From Candidatus Bathyarchaeota archaeon (GTDB taxonomy: Archaea > Thermoproteota > Bathyarchaeia > RBG-16-48-13 > JAGMEO01): a stretch of DNA of 18,666 nucleotides. The position numbers and the translations under genes are program-made. The notes under the pieces are model-generated. The model was not told the origin of the DNA. It searched no databases and saw nothing but the letters and a program-made list of their open reading frames with translations. Numbering within the stretch: the first letter of the stretch is position 1; every line of letters starts with the position of its first letter. The stretch lies in assembly GCA_030602965.1 (NCBI GenBank), contig JAUVYS010000013.1, forward strand, positions 1 to 18,666, written 5' to 3'. This document shows positions 1 through 6,789 of the stretch, in pieces.

Positions 1-83
1 CCGACGCCTCCCTTCCACAAGTACTGCTCGCAGAAACGGATACCTTGATCGTAATGAGTCTTAGCCTCGTTGGTTACGCTCAT
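1..83 (-). CDS. Unknown protein, N-terminal part only (cut by window edge)
   Basis: The reading frame opens with ATG at 83-81 on the minus strand and stays open to the window edge, giving 27 complete codons: MSVTNEAKTHYDQ, then GIRFCEQYLWKGGV. A strong Shine-Dalgarno AGGAGG lies about 6-7 bases before the ATG, and a TATA-like box (TTTTTATAA) sits about 40 bases upstream, so this is a real gene start. Its base composition is richer in G+C than the neighbouring genes, which with the strong ribosome site suggests high expression; that is inference. I do not recognise the family from this short piece. Confidence 0.7.
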   Translation of the reverse strand, partial: MSVTNEAKTHYDQGIRFCEQYLWKGGV

Positions 84-117
84 ATAGGTTCCTCCTATAT
101 ATGTGCCTCAATATTCA

Positions 118-130
118 GTGTTATAAAAAC
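118..130 (-). promoter_or_regulatory. TATA-like promoter for the minus-strand gene at 83
   Basis: Read on the minus strand, the run TTTTTATAAC lies about 40 bases before the ATG at 83. An archaeal start site about 25 bases downstream would give a leader of roughly 20 bases that just contains the AGGAGG site. Assigned from spacing and composition only. Confidence 0.4.
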
Positions 131-199
131 TGGTTAGAATAATAGGAAAATATTGTTTATGTTTTTTCATGATTTATTTGCGATGAAAAATATTTATCG

Positions 200-220
200 C
201 GTGTGGTATATGTGCACACG
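200..220. repeat. Inverted repeat upstream of the propeller gene
   Basis: CGTGTG at 200-205 pairs with CACACG at 215-220 around a 9-base spacer. Just upstream a second, looser inverted repeat (GCGAT...ATCGC, 180-200) abuts it. Both lie between the divergent genes at 83 (-) and 263 (+), close to the presumed TATA box at 231-238. A regulator-binding site is possible; nothing in the window identifies the regulator. Confidence 0.35.
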
Positions 221-230
221 GTTAAAGCCA

Positions 231-238
231 ATTATAAG
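231..238 (+). promoter_or_regulatory. TATA-like box for the propeller gene; probable leaderless start
   Basis: ATTATAAG is centred about 28 bases before the ATG at 263, the spacing expected if transcription starts at or next to the start codon. No Shine-Dalgarno sequence is visible before this ATG, which supports leaderless translation. Confidence 0.4.
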
Positions 239-262
239 TAACTGGGTATAACATATAATTGT

Positions 263-1282
263 ATGACAGGGAAAAATAAGTTAGTTTTTTTCATTCTGAC
301 AATAATGATCATTGCGATGTCTATTTTTCTTGTATTGGCCTTCATGAATGAGAGCATGGGGCCTTCGAATGATAAGATTGTGCCTCATGAAGATAGGTGG
401 GGTATTTATGCACTAGATCTTGCAACAAAAAATGTTGAATTACTTTTCAGTTCCTCTAAGAAAATTGATGGGTTGCGGCTTAATAATGATAGTGATATTT
501 TTGTTTTTTATCAGGAAATTGCTGATGACAGTGATAAATGTGTATTAGAGGGAACACCGATAAATCTTTGCGAAGAGATTTGCATTGTAAAGGTGGATGG
601 CAGTAATTTCCAAAGATTGACTTGTAATAATTTTCTTGATGTTTATCCTTCTTGGTCACCTAATGGTTCCCAGATAGCCTTTCTCACGATGCGCAATGCG
701 ACTTTAGATATCTATGTGATGGATGCTAATGGCAATAATGTTGAAGAGCTGTACGACTCTGGGTTTCATGACGGCGATATTGATTGGATGAAAGATAAGA
801 TTGTTTTCACCAGAAACAGTCAGATATGGATTATGAATGATGATGGAACAGGTCCGGTCCAGATTACCAATCCACCTAGAGCAGGGGAATGGGGAAATGC
901 TGTTCTGCCTTTCGGAGATTTTGATCCCAGGTTAAATCCAGACAGCACCAAAATCGTCTTTGAACGATTAGAAGATGACAAGACCTCCCATGGCAACTAC
1001 GACATCTACGTCATTAATGTGGATGGAACAGGAGAGAAAGCTTTAACGGATACTGGGTACACGCAAGGTTTCCCAACTTGGTCCTACTCAGGAGATGAAA
1101 TAGCATATCTTGTGGGGGCTATTGGCAACGAAGGAAAATATGATATCTACCGCATGAACTCAGATGGAACAAACAATCATAATATCACACCTAATTACTT
1201 TCCAGCCAACTTCTTATGCTACACTCCAATTTTCTCAAAGGATGATTCCAAAATACTATTCATAGGAGAATGGTATGACTGA
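263..1282 (+). CDS. Membrane-anchored TolB-like (PD40/WD40-like) beta-propeller protein
   Basis: 339 residues. Residues about 7-28 form one hydrophobic segment after a short basic N-terminus. No lipobox cysteine follows it, so it is probably an uncleaved signal anchor or signal peptide with the rest outside the cell. The body shows repeated PD40 blades of the type 'DIYVMDANG', 'QIWIMNDDG', 'DIYVINVDG' and 'DIYRMNSDG', each followed by a W/P-S-x-x-G-x-x-I-A-F strand such as 'PSWSPNGSQIAFL'. I count five or six blades. The family includes TolB, the tricorn propeller and many archaeal surface proteins, and usually binds proteins or sugars rather than acting as an enzyme. Several cysteines cluster around residues 93-120 and might form disulfides. 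It is monocistronic, with a presumed promoter directly before the ATG. Partner and function are unknown. Confidence 0.85.
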   Translation: MTGKNKLVFFILTIMIIAMSIFLVLAFMNESMGPSNDKIVPHEDRWGIYALDLATKNVELLFSSSKKIDGLRLNNDSDIFVFYQEIADDSDKCVLEGTPINLCEEICIVKVDGSNFQRLTCNNFLDVYPSWSPNGSQIAFLTMRNATLDIYVMDANGNNVEELYDSGFHDGDIDWMKDKIVFTRNSQIWIMNDDGTGPVQITNPPRAGEWGNAVLPFGDFDPRLNPDSTKIVFERLEDDKTSHGNYDIYVINVDGTGEKALTDTGYTQGFPTWSYSGDEIAYLVGAIGNEGKYDIYRMNSDGTNNHNITPNYFPANFLCYTPIFSKDDSKILFIGEWYD

Positions 1283-1285
1283 TCG

Positions 1286-1299
1286 ATCGCGCGCGCGAT
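1286..1299. repeat. Perfect 14-base palindrome rich in alternating CG
   Basis: ATCGCGCGCGCGAT is its own reverse complement and stands right after the stop of the propeller gene in otherwise AT-rich DNA. The alternating purine-pyrimidine run could adopt a cruciform or Z-like form. An 11-base part (ATCGCGCGCGC) recurs at 16322-16332, see findings. Confidence 0.6.
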
Positions 1300-1308
1300 T
1301 TATTTAGT

Positions 1309-1367
1309 GGCTGGCGTCCTGACCGTAACCCATCTTCTATCTAGCAAGACACCGTCTAATTAAACAC
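1309..1367 (+). repeat. Intergenic GC-rich repeat, copy A
   Basis: The first 30 bases (GGCTGGCGTCCTGACCGTAA, then c/t CCATCTTCT) match copy B at 4027-4056 at 29 of 30 positions. A second block TCTAATTAAACAC (1355-1367) matches B exactly after a spacer of 16 bases here and 14 in B. The GC-rich block stands out in AT-rich surroundings. This copy begins 26 bases after the stop of the propeller gene. Confidence 0.75.
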
Positions 1368-1382
1368 CATATTACCAATTTT

Positions 1383-1406
1383 CCCTTTTTTTAAAAAAAA
1401 TGGGGG
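1383..1406. terminator. T-run and imperfect inverted repeat after the propeller gene
   Basis: CCC followed by seven T, then eight A, T and a run of G makes an imperfect inverted repeat with a T-run. Archaeal termination uses T-rich tracts, so this may end the transcript of the propeller gene. No experimental support is visible in the sequence. Confidence 0.3.
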
Positions 1407-1416
1407 TTTGCGGGAT

Positions 1417-1430
1417 TGTATAAATTATAT
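1417..1430 (+). promoter_or_regulatory. TATA-like box for the winged-helix gene
   Basis: TGTATAAATTATAT is a good archaeal TATA-like run. A start site about 25-30 bases downstream would leave a leader of about 40-50 bases before the TTG at 1493, carrying GAGTGA at 1481-1486 as the ribosome site. Confidence 0.45.
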
Positions 1431-1492
1431 CCAGGAGATAATTTCTAAAAGCTTAGGTGCTTAATCGATTATTGCATGTAGAGTGAATTGGC

Positions 1493-1783
1493 TTGTTTGG
1501 AAAAAATTCAAAAACGATTGGCAGATCAGAGGAAGAAACAAGACAGTATCATAAACAGTATTTGGAAGCTGTAAATAATCCACATAGAAGAAAGATACTT
1601 GAAGAACTTAAAAATGATCCTGAAAATTTTGAAGATCTTCAGAAAAAGACAGGTTTAAACGCTCAAACTCTGAAATGGCATTTGAATATACTTGAACGTG
1701 GCTTTTGCATAGAAAAATATTCCATCAAAGGTAAACTTCTGTACAAACTCACACAAGAAGGAAAGATCATAGATTACCTATAA
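1493..1783 (+). CDS. Small winged helix-turn-helix (ArsR-like) transcription regulator
   Basis: 96 residues. The start is TTG: an in-frame stop lies three codons upstream and the protein contains no other methionine. GAGTGA six bases upstream is an acceptable Shine-Dalgarno site. Residues about 25-96 form a winged helix typical of ArsR-like archaeal regulators: a first helix 'NPHRRKILEEL', then 'NFEDLQKKTGLNAQTLKWHLNILE' as helix 2, turn and recognition helix, and a wing 'GKLLYKLTQEGK'. There is no extra ligand or metal domain and only one cysteine, so metal sensing is unlikely; it probably acts as a dimeric DNA-binding protein. Its targets are unknown; the nearby inverted repeats are candidates, but no link is shown. 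Confidence 0.8.
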   Translation: MFGKNSKTIGRSEEETRQYHKQYLEAVNNPHRRKILEELKNDPENFEDLQKKTGLNAQTLKWHLNILERGFCIEKYSIKGKLLYKLTQEGKIIDYL

Positions 1784-1816
1784 TACACTTTCAAAGAAAA
1801 ATGAATTAGAGACGTA

Positions 1817-1848
1817 TGGTAGTCGGGGGACTACCAGCCCTCAAGGGC
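1817..1848 (+). other. Two adjacent perfect hairpins (possible structured RNA or terminator)
   Basis: TGGTAGTC at 1817-1824 pairs perfectly with GACTACCA at 1829-1836 around a GGGG loop. The next base begins GCCC (1837-1840), which pairs with GGGC (1845-1848) around TCAA. The hairpins abut and could stack. They follow the winged-helix gene by 33 bases and are followed by an AT-rich stretch and a run of eight T at 1869-1876. The unit could end that transcript or be a small structured RNA. Confidence 0.45.
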
Positions 1849-1914
1849 ACATTTATACCAAATTCCTCTTTTTTTTGAAGAGTAACATTTCTCAATATTT
1901 CTAACTTCACATTT

Positions 1915-1930
1915 TTCTCAAAACTGAGAA
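1915..1930. terminator. Hairpin between convergent genes
   Basis: TTCTCA at 1915-1920 and TGAGAA at 1925-1930 form a 6-base stem with an AAAC loop. It lies between the convergent winged-helix gene (+) and zinc-ribbon gene (-), where termination from both sides is expected. T/A-rich runs flank it. Weak evidence. Confidence 0.3.
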
Positions 1931-2041
1931 CCTTTACAACACTTAAGAAAAAAATGGGTTGGCTAGTTAAAAAGTAAATAGCCTAAAGTTCTGTTCTGAA
2001 ACTATTTTGATTATAGATTTGGAAAAAAGTCCACATGAGAT

Positions 2042-3901
2042 CTATTTAACAACCCATAAAGGACTAAACAACTTTAATTCTTTCACTTTTTCAGGATCAT
2101 CTATAATAATGTCCATAATATTGAAGAAATCCGTTTTTGTGATTTTTTTATCATTAACAGCGCACAAACGGAAACCACCTTCCTGTGGGTTTGCTAATAA
2201 TAAATGAATCTTTCTTTCTGCAATATTTTTTGGAGCATTAGACTCAAATTCAACAAGTACATACACAGGGAACCAATAGCGTTTTAATGCTTCTTCACCG
2301 AACATTTCGTAACCCCAACTGGTAATTATCTTCCTAATTGCATAAAGTTCAGTATAGTGATCCACTTTTTTACAAGAGGCTACAAGTTGTGTAGCACGTT
2401 CATCTTTTAGATCCCATTTCGATTCCCAGGCACTGTGAAGTTCTCTACTCACCGCCGTTTCTTCGTCTGTACCAATATAGACTTTCCATTTCTTCCATTC
2501 ACCAACGACCTTTAGAGGGGGGACAAGAGATATTGTCAACTCGTTTTTTAACCTTCTTCCTCCAAGCCAACTAACAAGGATGCCGCTGAAAGGTATGAGT
2601 TCATCTGTAATTTCTGCAGTCATCTCGATTCCTTTTTCTGCAGCTCGATATTTCATTGCCTTGGACTTTATCTCAATACTTGGCCTATATTCTTTAAGAG
2701 CTGCATCAGATTTTGCTGATACAGGAAAAACCTTTCCAAAATACTGACCTGGCCACAATTCGATTGTAAAGGATTTTAAGCTGTCTGTTATGATCTCCTT
2801 TGGGAAGTCTGGTGTTGCAGTGACTTTAGCCTTCTTTTTTGAGCCATTGAACAGAGCAAGCATTATTGTCCTCTGTGTTCCTTTCTCTAATTCCGCGTTT
2901 GGAAGGGTATTCAGGAACATCGTAGCAACTCCGGGTCTCAATCCGAAAAGTTTTTTTTCTTTGCCAGTTTTTTTCAGTTCATTTTTCACGCTATCAATTA
3001 TTATGTAAGCTCCAGCTGCAGGATAAGAGGTGTAATGTACATAATTTTCCATGTTGTATGCCGTGTGGTAACTTTTACCTGCTTTCACGTATCTTCTTTG
3101 AGCATAATAGCTGTCTCCCATATCAAACATGGGTTTAGCCCAATCGTCACCTAAGATCTTCTTGTGAATTTGAAGGGCTTTTTCAAAATAACCAATTGCT
3201 TCAGTATGTTTTGTAAGTTTGGCGTGAGATAAGCCTAATATGTGAAAGGCTTCAGCAGTTGCTTCAGATGTCTCTTCTGATTCTACCACCGTTTGGAGAA
3301 GATCAATTGCTTGTTCAGGCTTTCCAGATTCAAGAAGCTCTTCAGCTTTCTCAATGATTTGATTTTGTTTATTTATTATTCCTTTTTTTTGTTTTACTTC
3401 TTTTTTTTCAATAGGTTTCTTTCTCTTTTCTTTGATGGCTTTCTTTTTTTCATGAGAAGGCTTTGAAGGAGGTTGAGCTGGTAACGGTGTTGGAATTTGA
3501 GTTACATTAGTTCCACAGAATGGACAAACCTTGAAATCGGGGGATATGCTCTTTCCACAATTAGAGCATGATTTGGTTATTGGTTGCTCAGGTTCCTTTT
3601 CTACTTCTTCAACAGGTTTACCGCAAAATGGGCAGACATTGAAGTCTGATGATATGCTTTTTCCGCAGCTTGAACAAGAAATCATCATCTTTGATTCGGA
3701 TGGTTGTGTTATAGGGGTTCCACAGTAAGGACAGATCTTATAGTCAGGAGAAATGTTTTTTCCACAGTTAGGGCACTTTTTAGGTGCAAATTTTGAAAAA
3801 AATTCTTGAGCTTTTTTTACCAATACTCCTGGTTTAGGTACATCCACTCTCCAATAATTTTCAGATTCCTGCTTGTCTTCGTGAGAATTTTCCTCACTCA
3901 A
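2042..3901 (-). CDS. Triple zinc-ribbon protein with basic linker, TPR repeats and an unassigned C-terminal region
   Basis: 619 residues, with a TTG start at 3901 (no in-frame ATG nearby). Three near-identical zinc ribbons follow one another: Cys 43/46/57/60, 76/79/90/93 and 112/115/126/129. Each has the form C-x2-C-G-K-x-I-S-x-D-(Y/F)-x-(I/V)-C-P-(Y/F)-C-G and the spacing is 33 and 36 residues, so they arose by internal duplication. A Pro/Lys-rich, strongly basic linker follows (about 135-175), then TPR-type helices (about 178-290, for example 'AFHILGLSHAKLTKHTEAIGYFEKALQIHKK'-like units). The remaining 330 residues have no domain I recognise; they contain beta-rich and Trp-rich stretches. 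No signal peptide is seen, so it is probably cytoplasmic. The layout suggests a scaffold protein; no enzymatic motif is visible. Confidence 0.8.
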   Translation of the reverse strand: MSEENSHEDKQESENYWRVDVPKPGVLVKKAQEFFSKFAPKKCPNCGKNISPDYKICPYCGTPITQPSESKMMISCSSCGKSISSDFNVCPFCGKPVEEVEKEPEQPITKSCSNCGKSISPDFKVCPFCGTNVTQIPTPLPAQPPSKPSHEKKKAIKEKRKKPIEKKEVKQKKGIINKQNQIIEKAEELLESGKPEQAIDLLQTVVESEETSEATAEAFHILGLSHAKLTKHTEAIGYFEKALQIHKKILGDDWAKPMFDMGDSYYAQRRYVKAGKSYHTAYNMENYVHYTSYPAAGAYIIIDSVKNELKKTGKEKKLFGLRPGVATMFLNTLPNAELEKGTQRTIMLALFNGSKKKAKVTATPDFPKEIITDSLKSFTIELWPGQYFGKVFPVSAKSDAALKEYRPSIEIKSKAMKYRAAEKGIEMTAEITDELIPFSGILVSWLGGRRLKNELTISLVPPLKVVGEWKKWKVYIGTDEETAVSRELHSAWESKWDLKDERATQLVASCKKVDHYTELYAIRKIITSWGYEMFGEEALKRYWFPVYVLVEFESNAPKNIAERKIHLLLANPQEGGFRLCAVNDKKITKTDFFNIMDIIIDDPEKVKELKLFSPLWVVK

Positions 3902-3960
3902 ATATAGTATACCCCGCAGTTTACGTAATATGATTAAAATATTGTATTAACCCTTCGTTT

Positions 3961-3991
3961 CACTGGTATAACACAGTGTATGCTATAAATA
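3961..3991. promoter_or_regulatory. Inverted repeat and TATA-like sequence upstream of the zinc-ribbon gene
   Basis: CACTG (3961-3965) and CAGTG (3974-3978) form an inverted repeat, followed by GCTATAAATAG at 3982-3992 or so. Read on the minus strand this gives a TTTATAG box about 80 bases before the TTG at 3901; read on the plus strand it would drive transcription toward repeat copy B. Which is used cannot be decided here. Confidence 0.3.
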
Positions 3992-4026
3992 GATTTATGG
4001 CGAAAAAACACTATAATTTAACTCGA

Positions 4027-4083
4027 GGCTGGCGTCCTGACCGTAATCCATCTTCTTTCCAACCGGACACTCTAATTAAACAC
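4027..4083 (+). repeat. Intergenic GC-rich repeat, copy B
   Basis: Second copy of the repeat at 1309-1367, in the same orientation: 29 of 30 bases identical in the GC-rich block, then an exact TCTAATTAAACAC block. It ends 4 bases from the stop of the minus-strand HEAT gene (4088). On the minus strand both copies could encode a tail RRW(V/I)TVRTPA followed shortly by a stop, differing between copies mostly by conservative changes. Confidence 0.75.
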
Positions 4084-4087
4084 ATTG

Positions 4088-4627
4088 TTACTGATTATCT
4101 TGTTTTTTCGCCAATAACTCGTCTAATATAGGAACTACATCTTCTATCAGAGAAGGAGCTTTGAATCCGATTTCTCCGATGGCAAATGCAACATTGCTTG
4201 CGAGAGTTTGATCCCGGTCCCTGAGTAGGTTTACGATTGAAGATATGAATGGCTTCAATTGTTCAGGTGCTACAGCAGCTACGCGTCCAAGAACAGTCGC
4301 AGCATATAACCTCATAACATTGTCTTTGTGTTGTAAGAGTTCAACTAAATACTTGGCAAGATCACTACGAAGTTCTTGAGAACCAAAAAATAGACGCGAT
4401 ACGACAAAAGCAGTCCTTGTGCGTACTCGAATATTTCCATCCTTCAAAAGCTTAGGTAACCTAGGAATGAGAAAATTCCTTACAATTTCTGGAGAGCCAG
4501 AACCCTTTTCTACAATTGAGGAGACAGCGGACCAGCTCTCTTCTATTTTCTTCGATTTCATGGATGAAATCTGTTTATTAAGGAACTCCTCTTCTGGACT
4601 CTTCTTCCTCCAAAACATTTTTCTCAA
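4088..4627 (-). CDS. HEAT-repeat-like protein
   Basis: 179 residues if started at TTG 4627; an ATG three codons later (4618) is equally possible. A TATA-like run (TAATTTATTT, 4660-4651 read on the minus strand) is about 28 bases before the TTG and no ribosome site is seen, which favours a leaderless start at 4627. Residues about 50-175 are paired amphipathic helices with HEAT features: 'LPKLLKDGNIRVRTRTAFVVSRL', 'LVELLQHKDNVMRLYAATVLGRVA' and 'IVNLLRDRDQTLASNVAFAIGEIG'-like units, each carrying the D/N-x-x-V/L-R pattern. HEAT proteins are protein-binding platforms. The N-terminus (WRKKSPEEE) is charged, with no membrane segment. It lies 62 bases downstream of the GNAT gene. Its partner is unknown. 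Confidence 0.75.
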   Translation of the reverse strand: MRKMFWRKKSPEEEFLNKQISSMKSKKIEESWSAVSSIVEKGSGSPEIVRNFLIPRLPKLLKDGNIRVRTRTAFVVSRLFFGSQELRSDLAKYLVELLQHKDNVMRLYAATVLGRVAAVAPEQLKPFISSIVNLLRDRDQTLASNVAFAIGEIGFKAPSLIEDVVPILDELLAKKQDNQ

Positions 4628-4689
4628 GATAATAAAGTGTAATATTTCATAAATAAATTATTTCAATAATCTTCGTAGAAACGATTTTA

Positions 4690-5190
4690 TTAGAATTCAA
4701 TCTCGTAAACATCATAGTTTTTTTTCATACCTAAACTTTTGTAAACATTTTTTGCAGTCTCGTTATGGCTTTCAACATAAAGTCTTAGACCTGCAACATC
4801 ATTCCTTGATTTTGCTATCTCAAGAACTGTTGAATAAAGATTTGAAAAAATCTTCTTATTCCGATGTTTTCTTTCTATATAAACACTCTGTATCCACCAG
4901 AAGTTTTTGTTTCTCCAGTCACTCCATTCATAGGTGATCATCAACTGACCAACTATCATAGGTAGCTTGTTCATTTTTTCAGCGACAAGATAGAATCCTT
5001 TGTTAGAATCATTTAATACTGCTTGAACGCCTTTAATAACCACATCTCTATCAATTTTTTTTCGTTCGGTTTCTTCCGCCATCTTCATGTTGAAAACGGC
5101 GATACTATTGGCATCTTCTAGTTTAGCTTTTCGAATGATAATGTTATCATCCAATTTTCTTTTCACCGATTCTATGTTCTTTTCAAACAT
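4690..5190 (-). CDS. GNAT-family N-acetyltransferase
   Basis: 166 residues from ATG 5190; an in-frame TTG at 5202 would add four residues and cannot be excluded. The order of elements is that of GNAT proteins: a start strand with 'IIRKAKLEDANSIAVFNMKMAEE', a central strand pair 'VAEKMNKLPMIVGQLMITYEW', then 'NFWWIQSVYIERKHRNKKIFSNLY'-type motif A, and the closing 'LRLYVESHNETAKNVYKSLGM'. The acetyl-CoA pyrophosphate loop, usually R/Q-x-x-G-x-G/A, is R-K-H-R-N-K-K-I here, so the two glycines are replaced by Asn and Lys; this is also seen in some active members. The acceptor is unknown. It is divergent from the DUF2148 gene. Confidence 0.85.
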   Translation of the reverse strand: MFEKNIESVKRKLDDNIIIRKAKLEDANSIAVFNMKMAEETERKKIDRDVVIKGVQAVLNDSNKGFYLVAEKMNKLPMIVGQLMITYEWSDWRNKNFWWIQSVYIERKHRNKKIFSNLYSTVLEIAKSRNDVAGLRLYVESHNETAKNVYKSLGMKKNYDVYEIEF

Positions 5191-5284
5191 ACACAGATTC
5201 AAGCATGCGATTCATTATTTAGTTTTTTTAATTTCAAATTTATTTGTTGGTTTGAACAGAATTTCACGAATATTATCTGCCTCT

Positions 5285-5300
5285 TTTAAAGATTTAAATT
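5285..5300 (+). promoter_or_regulatory. TATA-like box for the DUF2148 gene
   Basis: TTTAAAGATTTAAATTT lies about 35-48 bases before the ATG at 5334, in the divergent region shared with the GNAT gene. The minus-strand side of the same region is also A/T-rich enough to serve GNAT. Confidence 0.35.
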
Positions 5301-5333
5301 TCCACTTGTATCAACTAGAAGCTTGATGTTGTT

Positions 5334-5804
5334 ATGATTATTGATTCAAATGATGCAGAAAAAGAGATTGTATTAACTGTGGCTAAACTCATGGCTGCCT
5401 CTGCAAGAACGGCTCCAAAAGCGCGAGGTGAAGACAGTGTCAAAACTGCTATCATTACAGGAGATGATAAGGATAAATTGGCTGAAGTGATGGAAGAGAT
5501 TGGATCTGTAAGAGACTCTGAGAATGTGAGTGATTCCGCTGCTGTGGTCTTGATAGGAGTTGAACATGGAAAAGTCGATGATGGGTGGATACATTATGAA
5601 GCTAAACTCATAGACTTGGGTATAGCATTGGGTTCAGCAGTTAAAGTCGCGAGTGATTTCAATGTGGATAACCGAATCATGCGTAGTATTGGGAAAGCAG
5701 TTGAGAAGATGGGATTAATGAAAGCCAAACAGATAAACGGAATACCCCTCTCGATCAAAGGAAAAAACATATTCTTCGATAGAAAACCAAGGAAAAGTTC
5801 GTAG
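5334..5804 (+). CDS. DUF2148-family protein lacking its ferredoxin cysteines
   Basis: 156 residues. The N-terminus (VAKLMAASARTAPKARGEDSV) and C-terminus (KLIDLGIALGSAVKVASDFNVDNRIM, GIPLSIKGKNIFFDR) are clear DUF2148 signatures; this family is described as containing a ferredoxin domain and typically has a Cys-rich middle (a C-G-A-C-G-x-x-x-C type motif plus another Cys just before the 'LIDLGIALGSA' helix). Here the protein contains no cysteine at all: the stretch after 'AVVLIGVEHG' runs 'KVDDGWIHYEAKLIDLGIALG' and is short. The core fold is therefore kept while cluster binding is lost. The ATG is preceded by no strong ribosome site. It is convergent with the DUF362 gene. Function is unknown. 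Confidence 0.85.
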   Translation: MIIDSNDAEKEIVLTVAKLMAASARTAPKARGEDSVKTAIITGDDKDKLAEVMEEIGSVRDSENVSDSAAVVLIGVEHGKVDDGWIHYEAKLIDLGIALGSAVKVASDFNVDNRIMRSIGKAVEKMGLMKAKQINGIPLSIKGKNIFFDRKPRKSS

Positions 5805-5879
5805 ACTCAGCAATAACCGAATTGTTTGGAATTAAGGTAATATTTCATTCAATTCAAGAGTAACTGTTCGGTTTCTCTT

Positions 5880-6710
5880 TTATCTCCTTTTGAATTTACG
5901 CTTTACATCTTCGATTTTTTCGCCTACAATCTCTATCTCTTCGATCTCTCCCAGTTTCTTATTAAATGCCTTCGTGATGTGGCGAATCTCATACGGGTCG
6001 ATTCCCATGACTCTGCAAGCAGTTGAGTCTGTAGCAACCGGATCTACTCCAGCTATAATTAAATCCATTTGCACAGGATCACCGCTAACAGGTCCACGAC
6101 CCTCCATCCCAACAAAACCATCTATCACCGTCAAAGTGGGTTTCAACACTGTGTTAATGTCAACTATAACCTTGCTTATGCCCCTGAAGTGAAATTTTGC
6201 TTTGAACTTGTCTGGTAATAAACCAAACATGTTTTTCATTCCCAACGTCGCCCCTGTTTGACTATGAGTCTTAAGTTTCGCTGCACTTATTACTGCTGAC
6301 TCGGTAACAATTCTTGGTACTGTAATTGTCTTGAGCGTTTCGTTATTTGGAATTTTAATAGTCACTTGATCTTTTATATGTCTGAGATTGAGACATTCAA
6401 CGCCATAACGTTCACACATCTCCTTCATCCCAGTCGCTTCAAAAGCTTTATCAGCGTTTGTTCCTGTTGCGTCTGACTCAACAACGTATAACTCAGCGGG
6501 AACATCATCCTTGAGCTTCTTTATTAGAGCTTCAACTACAACTGGATCCGTTGTCGCTCCAGTGTCCCAAGTCTTGGTTGTGATAAAGTTGACTTTTATC
6601 AGCACCCGTTTCCAGTTCAAGAATGCTTTTTTGTAATCTATAAGGTCCAGTGCCTTGAAGACTGGTTCGTGACCACGTTTTCCCCGTACAATTGATACCT
6701 TAGATGCCAA
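5880..6710 (-). CDS. DUF362-domain protein (no ferredoxin domain)
   Basis: 276 residues, with a TTG start at 6710; an in-frame stop lies close upstream and no ATG is available. DUF362 features run through the whole length: 'VLIKVNF', 'TDPVVVEALIKKL', 'VVESDATGTNADKAFEATGM', 'SAAKLKTHSQTGATLGMKNMFG', 'VIDGFVGMEGRGPVSGDP' and 'GVDPVATDSTACRVMG'. Many DUF362 proteins carry a C-terminal 2x[4Fe-4S] segment; none is present here (three Cys in all, none in CxxC pairs). The family has no agreed reaction. It follows the luciferase-like gene by about 80 bases on the same strand, so co-transcription is possible, and is convergent with DUF2148. Confidence 0.85.
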   Translation of the reverse strand: MASKVSIVRGKRGHEPVFKALDLIDYKKAFLNWKRVLIKVNFITTKTWDTGATTDPVVVEALIKKLKDDVPAELYVVESDATGTNADKAFEATGMKEMCERYGVECLNLRHIKDQVTIKIPNNETLKTITVPRIVTESAVISAAKLKTHSQTGATLGMKNMFGLLPDKFKAKFHFRGISKVIVDINTVLKPTLTVIDGFVGMEGRGPVSGDPVQMDLIIAGVDPVATDSTACRVMGIDPYEIRHITKAFNKKLGEIEEIEIVGEKIEDVKRKFKRR

Positions 6711-6789
6711 TGAAAAAACCTTTCATTTTTTAACCGCGAGCGATACACGGATGAAACCTAATAAAAATGATTAATGACTTTGTTGAATT

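Noticed and set aside
1817..1853. H/ACA-type guide RNA from the double hairpin followed by ACA
   Set aside because: Stems are too short and lack an internal pocket; the ACA after the second stem is expected by chance.
2007..2207. 66-codon plus-strand frame overlapping the zinc-ribbon gene
   Set aside because: It lies almost wholly antisense inside the strongly supported zinc-ribbon/TPR gene and shows no domain or ribosome site.
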